64,000 nt of DNA from Bacillus massilinigeriensis (lineage in GTDB: Bacteria > Bacillota > Bacilli > Bacillales > Cytobacillaceae). The stretch covers positions 2,354,697 to 2,418,696 of the forward strand of contig NZ_LT630004.1 in NCBI RefSeq assembly GCF_900111815.1, in the 5' to 3' direction. Both the position numbers and the translations under genes were made by a program. The notes under the pieces are model-generated. The model was not told the DNA's origin, made no database searches, and saw nothing but the letters and a program-made list of their open reading frames with translations. Positions 36,115-45,637 of the stretch are shown here, in pieces (the stretch's first letter is position 1; every line of letters begins with the position of its first letter).

Positions 36115-37688
36115 CAGGCTGTCGAGAAACTCTCGACAGCCTAATTTTTATCCGATTTCTTTAACCATTCACCGCGTTAATTTGATATAATATTATTAAT
36201 ATGACACTTAGGATGGTGGATGCGATGTTCAAACCGAAAAGGGAATTACAAGGAGAAGCAGAATTTGTTTTAATTGAGGATTTGGTTCCCCAGGATCACT
36301 TTTTAAGAAAGGTGGACCAGTACATAGACTTTTCTTTTATCGGGGAGAAATTGCGTCCTTATTATTCCGAGAGTACCGGGCGTCCTTCGGATCCACTAGT
36401 TCTATTTAAAATGATGTTTATTGGTTATTTTTATGGCATCCGTTCGGAACGCCGATTAGAACGGGAAGTGCAAACAAATGTAGCCTATCGATGGTTTCTT
36501 GGCTTGAAGCTCAATGATCCTGTGCCGGACCACTCGACCATCAGTTGGAATAGAAGAACCCGTTTTAAAGATACGAATATCTTTCAAGAAATTTTTGATG
36601 AGATTGTCCTGTTAGCCATGAATCATAAAATGGTTGGTGGAAGAGTTCTGTTTACTGACTCTACTCACCTTAAAGCGAATGCCAATAAGCACAAGTTTAC
36701 ACGGGAAGAAGTCGAAGTGGAGACTCGGGAATACATAGAAGAACTCAATAGAGCTGTGGAAGAGGATAGATTCCAACACGGAAAAAAGCACTAAAAGAAA
36801 GAGAGGAGGTGACAGAGACCAAACAAATTCGAAAAAGCACAACCGATCCAGATTGTGGCTTCATGTCCAGGGAAAATAAGCAGGAGATGTTCTGTTATCT
36901 TGATCATCGAACAACCGATATGAAGTTCAATATCATTACTGATGCTTATGTTACTCCGGGAAATGTCCATGACTCTGTCCCTTATCTTTCTAGGCTTGAC
37001 CGTCAGATGGATCGTTTTGGATTTAAGGTAGAAGCAGTGGCACTCGACTCAGGATATTTAACAAATCCAATTTGTAAAGGACTTCATGACCGTAAGGTTT
37101 TTGGAGTGATCGCCCATCGTAGATACCAGCCGACAAAAGGACTTTTTCCTAAATGGAAGTTTACCTATCATAAAGAGAAAGATGTTTACATTTGTCCAAA
37201 TGGACAGGAGTTAGTTTATCGTACAACGACAAGAGAAGGTTACCGTGAATATAAGTCAGATCCAAAGAGATGTTCCGAATGCCCCCTCCTAAAGGAGTGT
37301 ACCCGATCAAGGAATACACAAAAGATCGTTACGCGCCATGTGTGGGAAGAATTCAAGGAGAAGGTTCGTCAAAACAGGCTCTCCCTCTCTGGAAAGATGC
37401 TTTATAAGTTCAGAAAAGAAAAAGTAGAGCGAAGCTTCGCAGATTCAAAAGAACTGCATGGGCTTCGCTATTGCCGGTTACGGGGATTGCACAATGCGAG
37501 TGAGCAGGTCCTACTCACTGCAGCGTGCCAGAATATAAAAAAGATCGTCACACACCTAGCAAGGCTAGGAAAGTGAGTGGCGATCTTTGTTTTTTTATGA
37601 AAAGGAGATATTAAACAGTAAAAAAGCTAAATGGAATTAAAATAAAAAAGCCTGTGGAAGAAATAAAGGTGCCTTTCTCCACAAGCTG
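36115..37688 (+). mobile_element. IS1182-family insertion sequence, 1574 bp
   Basis: Ends are defined by the flanking 21-bp duplication. Terminal inverted repeats: left CAGGCTGTCGAGAAA, right (reverse complement) CAGCTTGTGGAGAAA, 12 of 15 identical. Each end also folds on itself: left stem 36116-36127 with 36131-36142, right stem about 37649-37658 with 37678-37687. Each hairpin is followed by a U-tract in the inward direction, so each can stop read-through into the element. The encoded transposase is of the IS1182 type and is frameshifted. Confidence 0.85.
36225..37576 (+). pseudogene. IS1182-family transposase, split by a frameshift
   Basis: The first part (to the TAA at 36794) carries the N-terminal domain ([24 protein letters not shown], split here at family motif ends) and first catalytic Asp in LFTDSTH. 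The second part, in the -1 frame, carries the second Asp in ALDSGYL and the Glu in KVERSFADSKELHG. The frames meet at a run of six A (36782-36787); adding one base there restores an intact protein of about 450 residues, the normal length. All DDE residues are present. The same site reads A-AAA-AAG, a classic -1 slippery heptamer, so programmed frameshifting is an alternative. Start at 36225 chosen for GGTGG upstream. Confidence 0.8.
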
Positions 37689-37709
37689 AATCCGCCCATC
37701 AGGCGGATT
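37689..37709. repeat. Target-site duplication, right copy (stem-loop)
   Basis: Identical to 36094-36114. It is followed by TTTT on the plus strand, but on the minus strand, the direction of rocD, it runs into the IS end instead of a U-tract. Confidence 0.85.
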
Positions 37710-37716
37710 TTTCTGT

Positions 37717-38910
37717 TTATCCCAAAATCTTTTTGATTCTATCAATTGCCCAATCGAGCTCTTCATAAGTAATGACGAGCGGAGGAGCAAAACGAATGAC
37801 CGTATCATGCGTTTCCTTACAAAGAAGACCTTCTTCCTTAAGCTTCTCGCAGTAACTTCTCGCCGGCTCCTTGAGTTCTACCCCAATAAACAACCCTCTT
37901 CCCCGGATTTCTTTGATGATTGGATTGTCAATTTCACGCAGTTTATCCATAAAGTACTCGCCAAGTTCCTGAGACCTTTCAACAAGCTTCTCTTCCTCAA
38001 TGACATCCAATGCTGCAATTGATACGGCACAAGCAATCGGATTTCCGCCAAAAGTCGAACCGTGGGAACCAGGATTGAAGACACTAAGCACTTCACGGCT
38101 AGAAACCACGCAAGAAATCGGGAACACCCCTCCACCAAGCGCTTTTCCGAGGATATACATGTCAGGGTTTACATCTTCCCATTCACATGCAAATAGTTTT
38201 CCAGAACGAGCTAAACCGGCCTGGATTTCGTCTGCTATAAACAACACATTTTCTTCACTACAAAGCTCACGGGCAGCCTTGAGGAAGCCTTCCGGAGGAA
38301 TGACAATGCCTGCCTCGCCTTGGATAGGTTCAATAAGAAATGCTGCGGTGTTAGGTGTAATCGCTTCTTTGAGGGCTTTTAAATCCCCATATGGAACAAG
38401 CTTGATTCCTGGGAGCATTGGGCCAAACCCGCGCTTATATTCCTCTTCTGAAGATAGTGAAACCGCCGTCATTGTTCTGCCATGAAAATTGCCGACGCAT
38501 GCAATAATTTCAGCCTGATTTGCAGCGACTCCCTTAATATCATATGCCCAGCGTCTTGCCGCTTTTATCGCTGTTTCCACAGCCTCAGCACCTGTGTTCA
38601 TCGGCAGTGCCATTTCCATTCCTGTAAGCTGGCAAACCTTTTCATACCATGGCCCTAACTGATCATTGTGAAACGCACGGGAGGTTAGGGTGACACGATC
38701 CGCTTGATCTTTCAGTGCCTCTATGATTTTCGGGTGACGATGGCCCTGATTGACAGCCGAATAAGCACTCAGCATGTCCATATACCGATTGCCTTCAGGA
38801 TCCTCTACCCATACGCCTTCTGCTTTTGAAATAACGATTGGCAGCGGGTGGTAATTGGGAGCTCCAAACCGTTCTGTCTGTTCAATGAGTTCATTCGTTT
38901 TTGTTGGCAT
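37717..38910 (-). CDS. rocD: Ornithine aminotransferase
   Basis: A 397-residue class III PLP aminotransferase: [59 protein letters not shown] and PLP Lys in [12 protein letters not shown]. It converts ornithine and 2-oxoglutarate to glutamate semialdehyde and glutamate (arginine/proline metabolism). I moved the start to the ATG at 38910, with GGAGGAATG upstream. No other roc genes are nearby. Confidence 0.93.
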   Translation of the reverse strand: MPTKTNELIEQTERFGAPNYHPLPIVISKAEGVWVEDPEGNRYMDMLSAYSAVNQGHRHPKIIEALKDQADRVTLTSRAFHNDQLGPWYEKVCQLTGMEMALPMNTGAEAVETAIKAARRWAYDIKGVAANQAEIIACVGNFHGRTMTAVSLSSEEEYKRGFGPMLPGIKLVPYGDLKALKEAITPNTAAFLIEPIQGEAGIVIPPEGFLKAARELCSEENVLFIADEIQAGLARSGKLFACEWEDVNPDMYILGKALGGGVFPISCVVSSREVLSVFNPGSHGSTFGGNPIACAVSIAALDVIEEEKLVERSQELGEYFMDKLREIDNPIIKEIRGRGLFIGVELKEPARSYCEKLKEEGLLCKETHDTVIRFAPPLVITYEELDWAIDRIKKILG

Positions 38911-38989
38911 GAGCATTCCTCCGTTCGATTTCAAAAAATTTTAAACTGTCTAATTATATTATACGATTTTTCCTCCCGCTTTTCCAACA

Positions 38990-39019
38990 GTAAAAAAACC
39001 GGATAAAAATTATCCGGTT
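38990..39019 (-). terminator. Terminator of yugI
   Basis: Stem 38997-39005 with 39011-39019 (AACCGGATA/TATCCGGTT); on the minus strand it is followed by TTTTT. Confidence 0.8.
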
Positions 39020-39025
39020 CTACCC

Positions 39026-39418
39026 TTATTTCTTCATTGTATTTTCTTTTTGTGATGCATTAATCCAGTCCTGCAGTTTGTCCTTTAGAGTATTGAAGCC
39101 CGAAGAATCATTGTCCTGGATTATTTGCGCAGGACGTTTGCGAGGCTTTTTCGCTTTCACCGCAGCTTCTGGTGCTGCTTCTGTTGCTCTAATGGAAAGG
39201 CCAATCTTTCCAGCTGCTTCATCCACTGAGAGGATCTTCACGTTCACTTCGTCTCCGACCTTAAGGAATTCATTGATGTCCTTTACATAGCCATGGGTAA
39301 TTTCTGAGATGTGCACAAGGCCTTGTGTATTTTCGTCAAGCGCTACAAATGCACCATAAGGCTGAATTCCTGTTACTTTTCCTGTTACTACACTGCCTGT
39401 TTGAAATTTTTCTGTCAT
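39026..39418 (-). CDS. yugI: S1 RNA-binding domain protein (YugI; general stress protein 13 type)
   Basis: A 130-residue protein: an S1 domain at about 5-75 (GSVVTGKVTGIQPYGAFVAL, GLVHISEI, VGDEVNVKILSVDE) and a basic Ala/Lys/Pro tail. It matches YugI, a ribosome-associated general stress protein of the same length. ATG at 39418 with AGGAGTG upstream. Confidence 0.93.
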   Translation of the reverse strand: MTEKFQTGSVVTGKVTGIQPYGAFVALDENTQGLVHISEITHGYVKDINEFLKVGDEVNVKILSVDEAAGKIGLSIRATEAAPEAAVKAKKPRKRPAQIIQDNDSSGFNTLKDKLQDWINASQKENTMKK

Positions 39419-39641
39419 ATAAACACTCCTAATTCTTTTCGGTAATTTTATCCTGATTATACGCAATATAAAATTATATCATAGAAAGGGAATAAGCACA
39501 AAAACAAATAAATGGGTTCTCCCCTCTTTGCATTTAGTTATCATGGAAAAAGCCTATAAAATTCAGAATTCAACTAAAAGTTCAAACAAAAGACAATTTT
39601 TTCGTGATAAAATATATATAGGAATAAAGGGAGGGATTAGC

Positions 39642-39977
39642 ATGTCCGCTATTGGTAAAAATATCAAAGCTTTCCGTCTGGACAGGAAACTCACCTTAGA
39701 AGAACTCGCTCTGAAAGCAAGGGTAGGAACCCGTACACTTGAGAAATATGAAACGGGAGAAAAGGTACCTGATCTGCAAACGATTATGAAGCTGTCAACC
39801 GTACTCGACGTTCCGGCATCCGAGATTTTAGAACAAGAATCGAGGAACGACCAATCCGCAATTGACCAGGAGTTAACCGATCTTATAGAAGAAGTAGGCA
39901 CTAAAAAAGCAAAATTGTTTCTCAAAATGGCAAGAGAGATAAGAGAAGAAGATTTGTTAAAACTGAAAGGTTTCTAA
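39642..39977 (+). CDS. XRE-family transcriptional regulator
   Basis: A 111-residue protein with an N-terminal Cro/C1-type helix-turn-helix (about 5-60: IGKNIKAFRLDRKLTLEELA, TRTLEKYETG, TIMKLSTVLDV) and an acidic helical C-terminal half. Target genes unknown. It is monocistronic with its own terminator. ATG at 39642 follows AAAGGGAGG. Confidence 0.88.
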   Translation: MSAIGKNIKAFRLDRKLTLEELALKARVGTRTLEKYETGEKVPDLQTIMKLSTVLDVPASEILEQESRNDQSAIDQELTDLIEEVGTKKAKLFLKMAREIREEDLLKLKGF

Positions 39978-39996
39978 CCAAATCACGCTTTCTGGA

Positions 39997-40036
39997 AAAA
40001 GGGGTTCGGAATAAGACTTTCCGAACCCCTTTTGAA
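39997..40036 (+). terminator. Terminator of the XRE regulator gene
   Basis: Perfect 14-bp stem (39997-40010 with 40020-40033), 9-nt loop, T-rich 3' side. Confidence 0.85.
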
Positions 40037-40159
40037 TTTTTATTTAGTAACAGTACAAGAGCACATTATTTCTCCCCCTCAATAGGTGTGAAACTTACTA
40101 TCGTGGGGAAAATATAAGAAATCGATAATAAAAATACGAGTGTTCAGGAGGAAAACGTA

Positions 40160-41017
40160 TTGAATGCCAGACCTTTTGCAGGCACCAAACACGTGAACGG
40201 CATTGACGTTTATTTCGAGCATTTTCCGCATGAAGAGCAGAGAGAAACAGTCGTATTGGTCCACGGGTTTCTTTCATCGACTTTTAGTTTTAGAAGAATC
40301 ATCCCATTAATGCGCAAGGAGTATTCCGTCGTCTCGGTGGATCTCCCGCCCTTCGGAAAGAGCGGAAAGATCCTCGGTTTCACGTACTCTTACAGAAATA
40401 TGGCTTATACAGTTTCGAAACTACTGGAACTTTTGCAGATAAAAACCTATACTCTTGTCGGTCATTCCATGGGCGGCCAAATCGCATTAAATGCCATGTA
40501 CTATTTTCCGAAGGCTGCACAGAAAGCCGTCCTCCTATGCAGCTCCGGTTATAGCAAGCGTGCAAGAATACCACTAATCGCATCAAGCTATTTGCCTTTT
40601 TTTCATCATTATGTGAAATACCATTTCGCCAAGACTGGCGTCAGAAAAAATTTAGAGCAAGTTGTCTACGACAGCTCGCTCATTACAGAAGAGATGGAAA
40701 ACGGCTATCTTTCTCCCTTCCTGGAAGAAAATATATTCAAGGCACTTACAAGCATGATTCGCCACCGCGAAGGAGATTTGTCTCCCGATATCCTTCAAAA
40801 AATTACGGATCCTTGTCTTCTCATTTGGGGAGAGCACGATCGCGTCGTACCACTGCATGTCGGCAAACGTTTGAAAGAAGACTTGCCAAATTCGAGTCTA
40901 ATCGTATTGAAGGATACTGGCCACCTCGTTCCTGAAGAACAGCCTGAAGCAGTATTTGAAAACATTCGGCAATTTATTTACTCTCATTCAAAGGAAACAG
41001 CAAGTACTATTTCTTAA
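40160..41017 (+). CDS. yugF: Alpha/beta hydrolase (YugF)
   Basis: A 285-residue serine hydrolase: oxyanion motif VLVHGFLSS, nucleophile elbow LVGHSMGGQIA, catalytic Asp in IWGEHDRVVP and His in DTGHLVPEEQPE. Substrate unknown. The start is TTG at 40160 behind CAGGAGG. Name from similarity and synteny with B. subtilis yugF. Confidence 0.88.
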   Translation: MNARPFAGTKHVNGIDVYFEHFPHEEQRETVVLVHGFLSSTFSFRRIIPLMRKEYSVVSVDLPPFGKSGKILGFTYSYRNMAYTVSKLLELLQIKTYTLVGHSMGGQIALNAMYYFPKAAQKAVLLCSSGYSKRARIPLIASSYLPFFHHYVKYHFAKTGVRKNLEQVVYDSSLITEEMENGYLSPFLEENIFKALTSMIRHREGDLSPDILQKITDPCLLIWGEHDRVVPLHVGKRLKEDLPNSSLIVLKDTGHLVPEEQPEAVFENIRQFIYSHSKETASTIS

Positions 41018-41027
41018 TTGCTGTTTA

Positions 41028-41294
41028 TTAAATAGAACAATTACCCATGCTTTTCACAGCCAAAAGAGACTTTGCCACCAGCAAGCATGATTCATAGGGA
41101 ATAATCTCTTCAAAGGAATGTTCGTAAACAGCCTGAATTCTGATTGCCAGTTCATGCTGGGAATCGAGATTATAAACCGCATGGAGCACACCGGCAATCT
41201 CTGGATCATACATACCATATCCACAGCCAATAGGATCCCATTCATTTAATATTTTAACCATTTGCCGGTTCTTATCCTGTGTTTCCAAAATCAT
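41028..41294 (-). CDS. yugE: DUF1871 family protein (YugE)
   Basis: An 88-residue soluble protein with family segment ILNEWDPIGCGYGMYDPEI. It matches YugE of B. subtilis in length and position (next to yugF). Function unknown. Start ATG at 41294; the ribosome binding site (TAGGTG) is weak. Confidence 0.85.
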   Translation of the reverse strand: MILETQDKNRQMVKILNEWDPIGCGYGMYDPEIAGVLHAVYNLDSQHELAIRIQAVYEHSFEEIIPYESCLLVAKSLLAVKSMGNCSI

Positions 41295-41377
41295 CACCTA
41301 TATTTCACTCTTTTTTGGTATGCTTATTTTATCATGAAACATTCAAATGGAGAATTTATCTTGCCGAGGTGGATTTT

Positions 41378-42547
41378 ATGGAAAATATTGATTTCAGTAA
41401 AGTAATCGACAGAACAGGTTTTCAATCAGTAAAGTGGGAACGGACAGCAGAAGTATTCGGAACGTGTGACGTTTTACCAATGTGGGTTGCGGATATGGAT
41501 TTTCGACCCCCAATTGCTGTTACAGATGCCCTTCGCCAGCGTATGGAACACGGGATCTTCGGATATACATATCCTTGTGAATCTGCTGTAAAAGCAGCAG
41601 CTGGCTGGCTGGAGAGACGGCATTCTTGGAAAGTGGACAATTCATGGATTACCTTCAGCTCCGGCGTTGTCCCTTCCATCAGCACTGCTGTGAATGCTTT
41701 TACGAAACCTGGAGATAAAGTACTAATCCAGTCTCCCGTCTATCCTCCATTCATGGAAATGGTAGAGAAAAACGGAAGGGTGCTCGTCAATTCCCAGCTT
41801 CACTTCCAAAATGGAGAGTATACAATCGATTTCAAAGATTTCGAGGAAAAGCTAAAAGGCGGAGTTAAGTTATTTATCCTTTGCAATCCTCACAATCCTG
41901 GAGGAAGGGTTTGGAAAAGGCAAGAACTCGAGAGAATTGGAAACCTCTGTAGTCAATATGACTGTCTAATCGTTTCTGATGAAATTCATTCGGATCTTGT
42001 CCATACTCCTAATGAACATTTGCCCATCGCCTCTATTAACAAAGATTTTCTAAAAAATGTCGTCACATTTGTCGCTCCTAGCAAAACGTTCAATATTGCA
42101 GGACTGCAGGCATCCGTTGTGATTATCCCGGAAAGCAGTCTGCTCGATAAATTTCAAGCCATCCAAGAAAAAAACGGTTTCCACTGTCCAAATGTATTCG
42201 GTTTAACTGCCTTGGAAGCTGCTTATCACTATGGAGACGAATGGTTAAATTCACTGATGCCCTATATAAAAAACAATCTCATGACAGCAATTTCTTATAT
42301 GAAAGAGAACATCCCAGGAGTCAAAACTTTTTTTCCGGACGCATCCTATTTGCTTTGGATTGATTGCAGAAAGCTAGCTCTTTCCGACAAAGAGCTTCAA
42401 GAACTCTTGCTCTACAAAGGAAAGATCGCGCTCGAACCTGGGCCAAAATACGGTCCAGGCGGAGAAGGCTTCGTTCGATTAAATGTAGCCTGTCCAGAAG
42501 CAACACTGTTGGAAGGTTTAACGCGGCTGAAAAAAGCTTTGACATAA
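41378..42547 (+). CDS. patB: Cystathionine beta-lyase PatB (MalY/PatB family)
   Basis: A 389-residue fold-type I PLP enzyme: DRTGFQSVKWE, PMWVADMDF, FSSGVVPSIS, LCNPHNPGGRVW, SDEIHSDL and PLP Lys in APSKTFNIAGLQ. PatB cleaves C-S bonds of cystathionine and cysteine conjugates. I set the start at ATG 41378 with GAGGTGG upstream, giving the family length. Confidence 0.93.
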   Translation: MENIDFSKVIDRTGFQSVKWERTAEVFGTCDVLPMWVADMDFRPPIAVTDALRQRMEHGIFGYTYPCESAVKAAAGWLERRHSWKVDNSWITFSSGVVPSISTAVNAFTKPGDKVLIQSPVYPPFMEMVEKNGRVLVNSQLHFQNGEYTIDFKDFEEKLKGGVKLFILCNPHNPGGRVWKRQELERIGNLCSQYDCLIVSDEIHSDLVHTPNEHLPIASINKDFLKNVVTFVAPSKTFNIAGLQASVVIIPESSLLDKFQAIQEKNGFHCPNVFGLTALEAAYHYGDEWLNSLMPYIKNNLMTAISYMKENIPGVKTFFPDASYLLWIDCRKLALSDKELQELLLYKGKIALEPGPKYGPGGEGFVRLNVACPEATLLEGLTRLKKALT

Positions 42548-42549
42548 AA

Positions 42550-42593
42550 AAAGAGGTCAGGCACCAACACGCTGTGGATTGCCTGACCTCTTT
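42550..42593 (+). terminator. Terminator of patB
   Basis: Perfect 14-bp stem (42550-42563 with 42580-42593), 16-nt loop. The stop codon of the convergent metallopeptidase gene lies within its left arm. Confidence 0.8.
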
Positions 42594-43030
42594 ATTGCCT
42601 CATAATGTGGCTGCAAGGAATGGGAGATAACAGTGCTAAGCAGAAAGGAACTTCTTTCAGGAATGATACTTGTAGCATAATCCCATGCGTTTTGTTCTAT
42701 CTGAAGTAAAATCCTGCTACGATCGATTTCATTTTCGGTATTGTCCATTAAATCGACTAAACTCATTAATTCAGCATCTTCCGCATGCCCAATTTCATGT
42801 GCTAAAACAATGGAAAGGTACTCTTCAAAGCATACATCCGTCTTGAATATTTGGTTACACTGCTCTCTAATTTCTTCAATATATATTGTTATAGTATGGC
42901 TTGCTGGCTGATATTTGCCGCCTGCAAAACGGTCACCAGGGAAATAGTCTTCCAACACAATATTCGCCTTTGTACCAGATATCTCCATAATGGTTTCCAC
43001 AACAGCTATAACTGCTGGGTCATGCCTCAT
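42557..43030 (-). CDS. Putative zinc metallopeptidase (HExxH)
   Basis: A 157-residue soluble protein with one clear motif, VLAHEIGHAEDAE (HExxH, about residue 78), suggesting a zincin peptidase. There is no signal peptide, and size and motif resemble short ImmA/IrrE-like cytosolic peptidases, but I cannot place the family. Its last codons overlap the patB terminator stem. Confidence 0.65.
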   Translation of the reverse strand: MRHDPAVIAVVETIMEISGTKANIVLEDYFPGDRFAGGKYQPASHTITIYIEEIREQCNQIFKTDVCFEEYLSIVLAHEIGHAEDAELMSLVDLMDNTENEIDRSRILLQIEQNAWDYATSIIPERSSFLLSTVISHSLQPHYEAIKRSGNPQRVGA

Positions 43031-43225
43031 CGTTCTATCCCCTTTTTGAAAGTTAAAAAATAGTATATAACCAAACCCCTAAAAAATAAACCTCTTTTCT
43101 ACCCTTTTTATAACGATATGAAACATAACGACATCAAATGTTCAAACATTTTAGTTCTTTAGACCTAAAAGAGATCGATTTCAGAGAAAAGCACAGCACA
43201 AATCAACAGTCATTAATTAGTAAAA

Positions 43226-43275
43226 ATAAAAAAAAAACCGCAGACAAACTGATAAAAATCAATTTTGTCTGCGGT
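43226..43275 (-). terminator. Terminator of the 71-residue membrane protein gene
   Basis: Perfect 12-bp stem (43237-43248 with 43264-43275); on the minus strand it is followed by nine T. Confidence 0.85.
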
Positions 43276-43303
43276 CAGCGCTCCGTTAACAGGAGCATTC
43301 ACT

Positions 43304-43519
43304 TTAAGATTCATTTTTAAAATCGGACGATTTTTTCTTCAGCTCGGCTTCGTATTCTTTCGCTTTCTGGGCTTCCTTGTTCGACACCTTCACGATTAAC
43401 CTCATCGTAACAATTGCCGCTATGGCAAAGATAACAAAAGTAATCGACGCAGGTATATATTCTGATTTATCCTCTGGAAAATATAAAAACAAGGCCAATA
43501 CAGTGGATTGCAACATCAT
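43304..43519 (-). CDS. Small membrane protein with charged C-terminal helix
   Basis: A 71-residue protein with hydrophobic segments at about 1-14 and 24-43 and a Lys/Glu-rich tail (NKEAQKAKEYEAELKKKSS). Family not recognised. GAGAGGGAG precedes a double ATG, and a strong terminator follows. Confidence 0.6.
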   Translation of the reverse strand: MMLQSTVLALFLYFPEDKSEYIPASITFVIFAIAAIVTMRLIVKVSNKEAQKAKEYEAELKKKSSDFKNES

Positions 43520-43602
43520 ACAGTCTCCCTCTCCGCCTTAACAGTTGGCATTCTCTCCCCATTATAGCAACGAGTTCTTTTCTCACAAAAGAAAATGCTT
43601 TG

Positions 43603-44325
43603 CTATTTCAGAATGGTTACCTTTTTAATGACTACTTTCCTCTTTGGCTTGTCATCTTCATCTACGGAAACAGAAGCGATGGAATCAACCACATCCATTC
43701 CTTCTGTCACTTGGCCAAAGACAGTGTGTTTAAAGTCAAGCGAAGGTGTTCCACCTTTTTCTTCGTAAGCATTCTGGATTTTCTCAGGATATTTTTTCAT
43801 CATTTTCTTCGCATTAGAATCAAAATCACCATTCGGTACAATAAAGAATTGGCTGCCGTTCGTATCTGGTCCCGCATTCGCCATTGACAGAGCTCCGCGG
43901 AGGTGGAATAGATTCTTCGAAAATTGATCCTCAAATGGCTTACCGTAAATGCTGGTCCCGCCGGTTCCTGTTCCTGTAGGGTCACCTCCCTGGATCATAA
44001 ATCCCTCAATCACGCGATGAAAGGATACTCCCTCATAATAACCTTTCGCACTAAGAGCGAGAAAATTTTCCACGGCTTTAGGCGCCTGCTTTGGAAAAAC
44101 CTTGATTTTGATGCTCCCCATCGAGGTAGTCATTTCTACTAGCTTTTCACTTTCTGCGACTTCTGATGAAAGCTGTGGGTAATAGCCATCCTGCTCACCA
44201 GGCTTCTTCACGCTCTGTTCAGCAGTTTCCCCGCTGCCAGCTTTTCTATCGGCACTTTCTTCTGCTTGGCACGCACCAAGTGAGAATGCCAATGCCGCCA
44301 TTATGATAGCTATCCTATTTTTCAA
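43603..44325 (-). CDS. Lipoprotein peptidyl-prolyl cis-trans isomerase (cyclophilin type)
   Basis: A 240-residue protein. The signal peptide ends in lipobox SLGAC (Cys19). After an acidic linker comes a cyclophilin domain with [35 protein letters not shown] and [13 protein letters not shown]. It probably assists folding of exported proteins on the outer face of the membrane. Start is TTG at 44325 behind GGAGGGATG. Confidence 0.92.
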   Translation of the reverse strand: MKNRIAIIMAALAFSLGACQAEESADRKAGSGETAEQSVKKPGEQDGYYPQLSSEVAESEKLVEMTTSMGSIKIKVFPKQAPKAVENFLALSAKGYYEGVSFHRVIEGFMIQGGDPTGTGTGGTSIYGKPFEDQFSKNLFHLRGALSMANAGPDTNGSQFFIVPNGDFDSNAKKMMKKYPEKIQNAYEEKGGTPSLDFKHTVFGQVTEGMDVVDSIASVSVDEDDKPKRKVVIKKVTILK

Positions 44326-44443
44326 TTCTCATCCCTCCAAAACTTAATATAAAGTATTTTCAGCACTGTTTGCACTTTGTTTTTTTTGGTATTTACATCA
44401 TAATGAGAACAAGACATACTTCCAAAGAAAGGCGGATAATCCA

Positions 44444-44821
44444 ATGAGTTCATTCAATATCGGGGACACGGTGACAGCTATATATAAAACCGGGAAATAT
44501 ATCGGAGAAGTAACGGATATCAGACCCGAACATTATCTTGTACGGGTGTTGGCAGTTTTGAAGCATCCTATGCAGGGCGACCTCCATCATCCCAAGCAAA
44601 CAGGGGTTGGCTTTTTCCATGAGAGAAAAGCACTCTCCTTCCGTGAACAGGCCAATATTCCGAGAACAATGGTACGTCATTTTGAAGAATGCATACCAAA
44701 TTACCAAGATTCACTGCATGAAGCACTTTCGAAAATGAAAACGGAGCTGGAGAACGACAGCTCTGATTGGGCAAGAAAAAGTTTACAAAGTATCGAGACA
44801 CTTCAAAAAGAATACTTTTGA
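44444..44821 (+). CDS. kapB: Kinase-associated protein B (KapB)
   Basis: A 125-residue protein matching B. subtilis KapB (FNIGDTVTAIYKTGKYIGEV, LKHPMQGDLHHPKQTGVGFF). In B. subtilis it is needed for KinB input to the sporulation phosphorelay. Despite the traditional name, no signal peptide or lipobox is visible. kinB, usually adjacent, is not here. AAAGGCGG precedes the ATG. Confidence 0.9.
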   Translation: MSSFNIGDTVTAIYKTGKYIGEVTDIRPEHYLVRVLAVLKHPMQGDLHHPKQTGVGFFHERKALSFREQANIPRTMVRHFEECIPNYQDSLHEALSKMKTELENDSSDWARKSLQSIETLQKEYF

Positions 44822-44832
44822 TTACGAGCACA

Positions 44833-44867
44833 AAAAACCAGATTACCATCATGGCGATCTGGTTTTT
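44833..44867. terminator. Terminator between kapB and kapD
   Basis: Perfect 11-bp stem (44833-44843 with 44857-44867) with flanking A and T runs. It serves the convergent genes. Confidence 0.8.
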
Positions 44868-45486
44868 ATGCAAATTTGTTGAAGAGTTCCGAAAGGTCAA
44901 CCATATCTCCAATCGTTGTTGGAGCCGGACGCTTTAAATACTGTTTGTCCTTCTCAACAAGTTTGTAAATGTGGAAGGTTGTGAGCGCATCATCTAATGC
45001 CCTGTGATGTCTGCCAGTTCCTTCCCTTCCGTATTCCTGGACCGCTTTCCAAAGCCCAGTCTGATTCTGATCGCCAAAGAAACGCTTATACTCCATTGAA
45101 AGATCGATTTCTTCACCAGAGAGCGGAAATGGAATTCCAACTTTTTGACAATTATGGCGAAGGACTTTCATGTCCATATTCCCCCATGTAACAATGGAAC
45201 AATCCGCCTTGCCCTGCATAACCCGGAACTTTTCTGCTAAATCCCTCAGCCTTATTCCAGTATCAACCTGCTCTTGTGAAATATGGAGGAAAGACCGGCA
45301 TCTTTCCGTGAGTACCGGGAACCTCTCCGGAATCACGAATGCAGAAAACTGCTCAATAATTTTATTCCGGCTTACAAGGACCACACCTGCCTCGATGATT
45401 TCAGGATAAAACCCCATCCTTCTGCTGTTACGGTCCGGCATGGTAAATTCAAAATCAATGAATAAGACCTTTTCCACCTTGCCCAT
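44866..45486 (-). CDS. kapD: 3'-5' exonuclease family inhibitor of the KinA pathway (KapD)
   Basis: A 206-residue DEDDh exonuclease-fold protein: FIDFEFTMPDRN (Asp-Glu), VTWGNMDMKVLRHNC (Asp) and RHHRALDDALTTF (His-Asp). In B. subtilis KapD inhibits the KinA route to sporulation. ATG at 45486 chosen; a GTG two codons earlier is possible. Confidence 0.9.
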   Translation of the reverse strand: MGKVEKVLFIDFEFTMPDRNSRRMGFYPEIIEAGVVLVSRNKIIEQFSAFVIPERFPVLTERCRSFLHISQEQVDTGIRLRDLAEKFRVMQGKADCSIVTWGNMDMKVLRHNCQKVGIPFPLSGEEIDLSMEYKRFFGDQNQTGLWKAVQEYGREGTGRHHRALDDALTTFHIYKLVEKDKQYLKRPAPTTIGDMVDLSELFNKFA

Positions 45487-45637
45487 CGTCACCCAACTTT
45501 CCGTCCGCTGCGGTGTGCAGCCACATTTTTACTATTATAGCATGTATCACCCTCCGTTTTTTAACTTTTCTGCAATTTTATTTTGTCTAAAAAGAAACAA
45601 TAATTTATGTCCTATCTCTTCCCTATTTTCTTCTATC

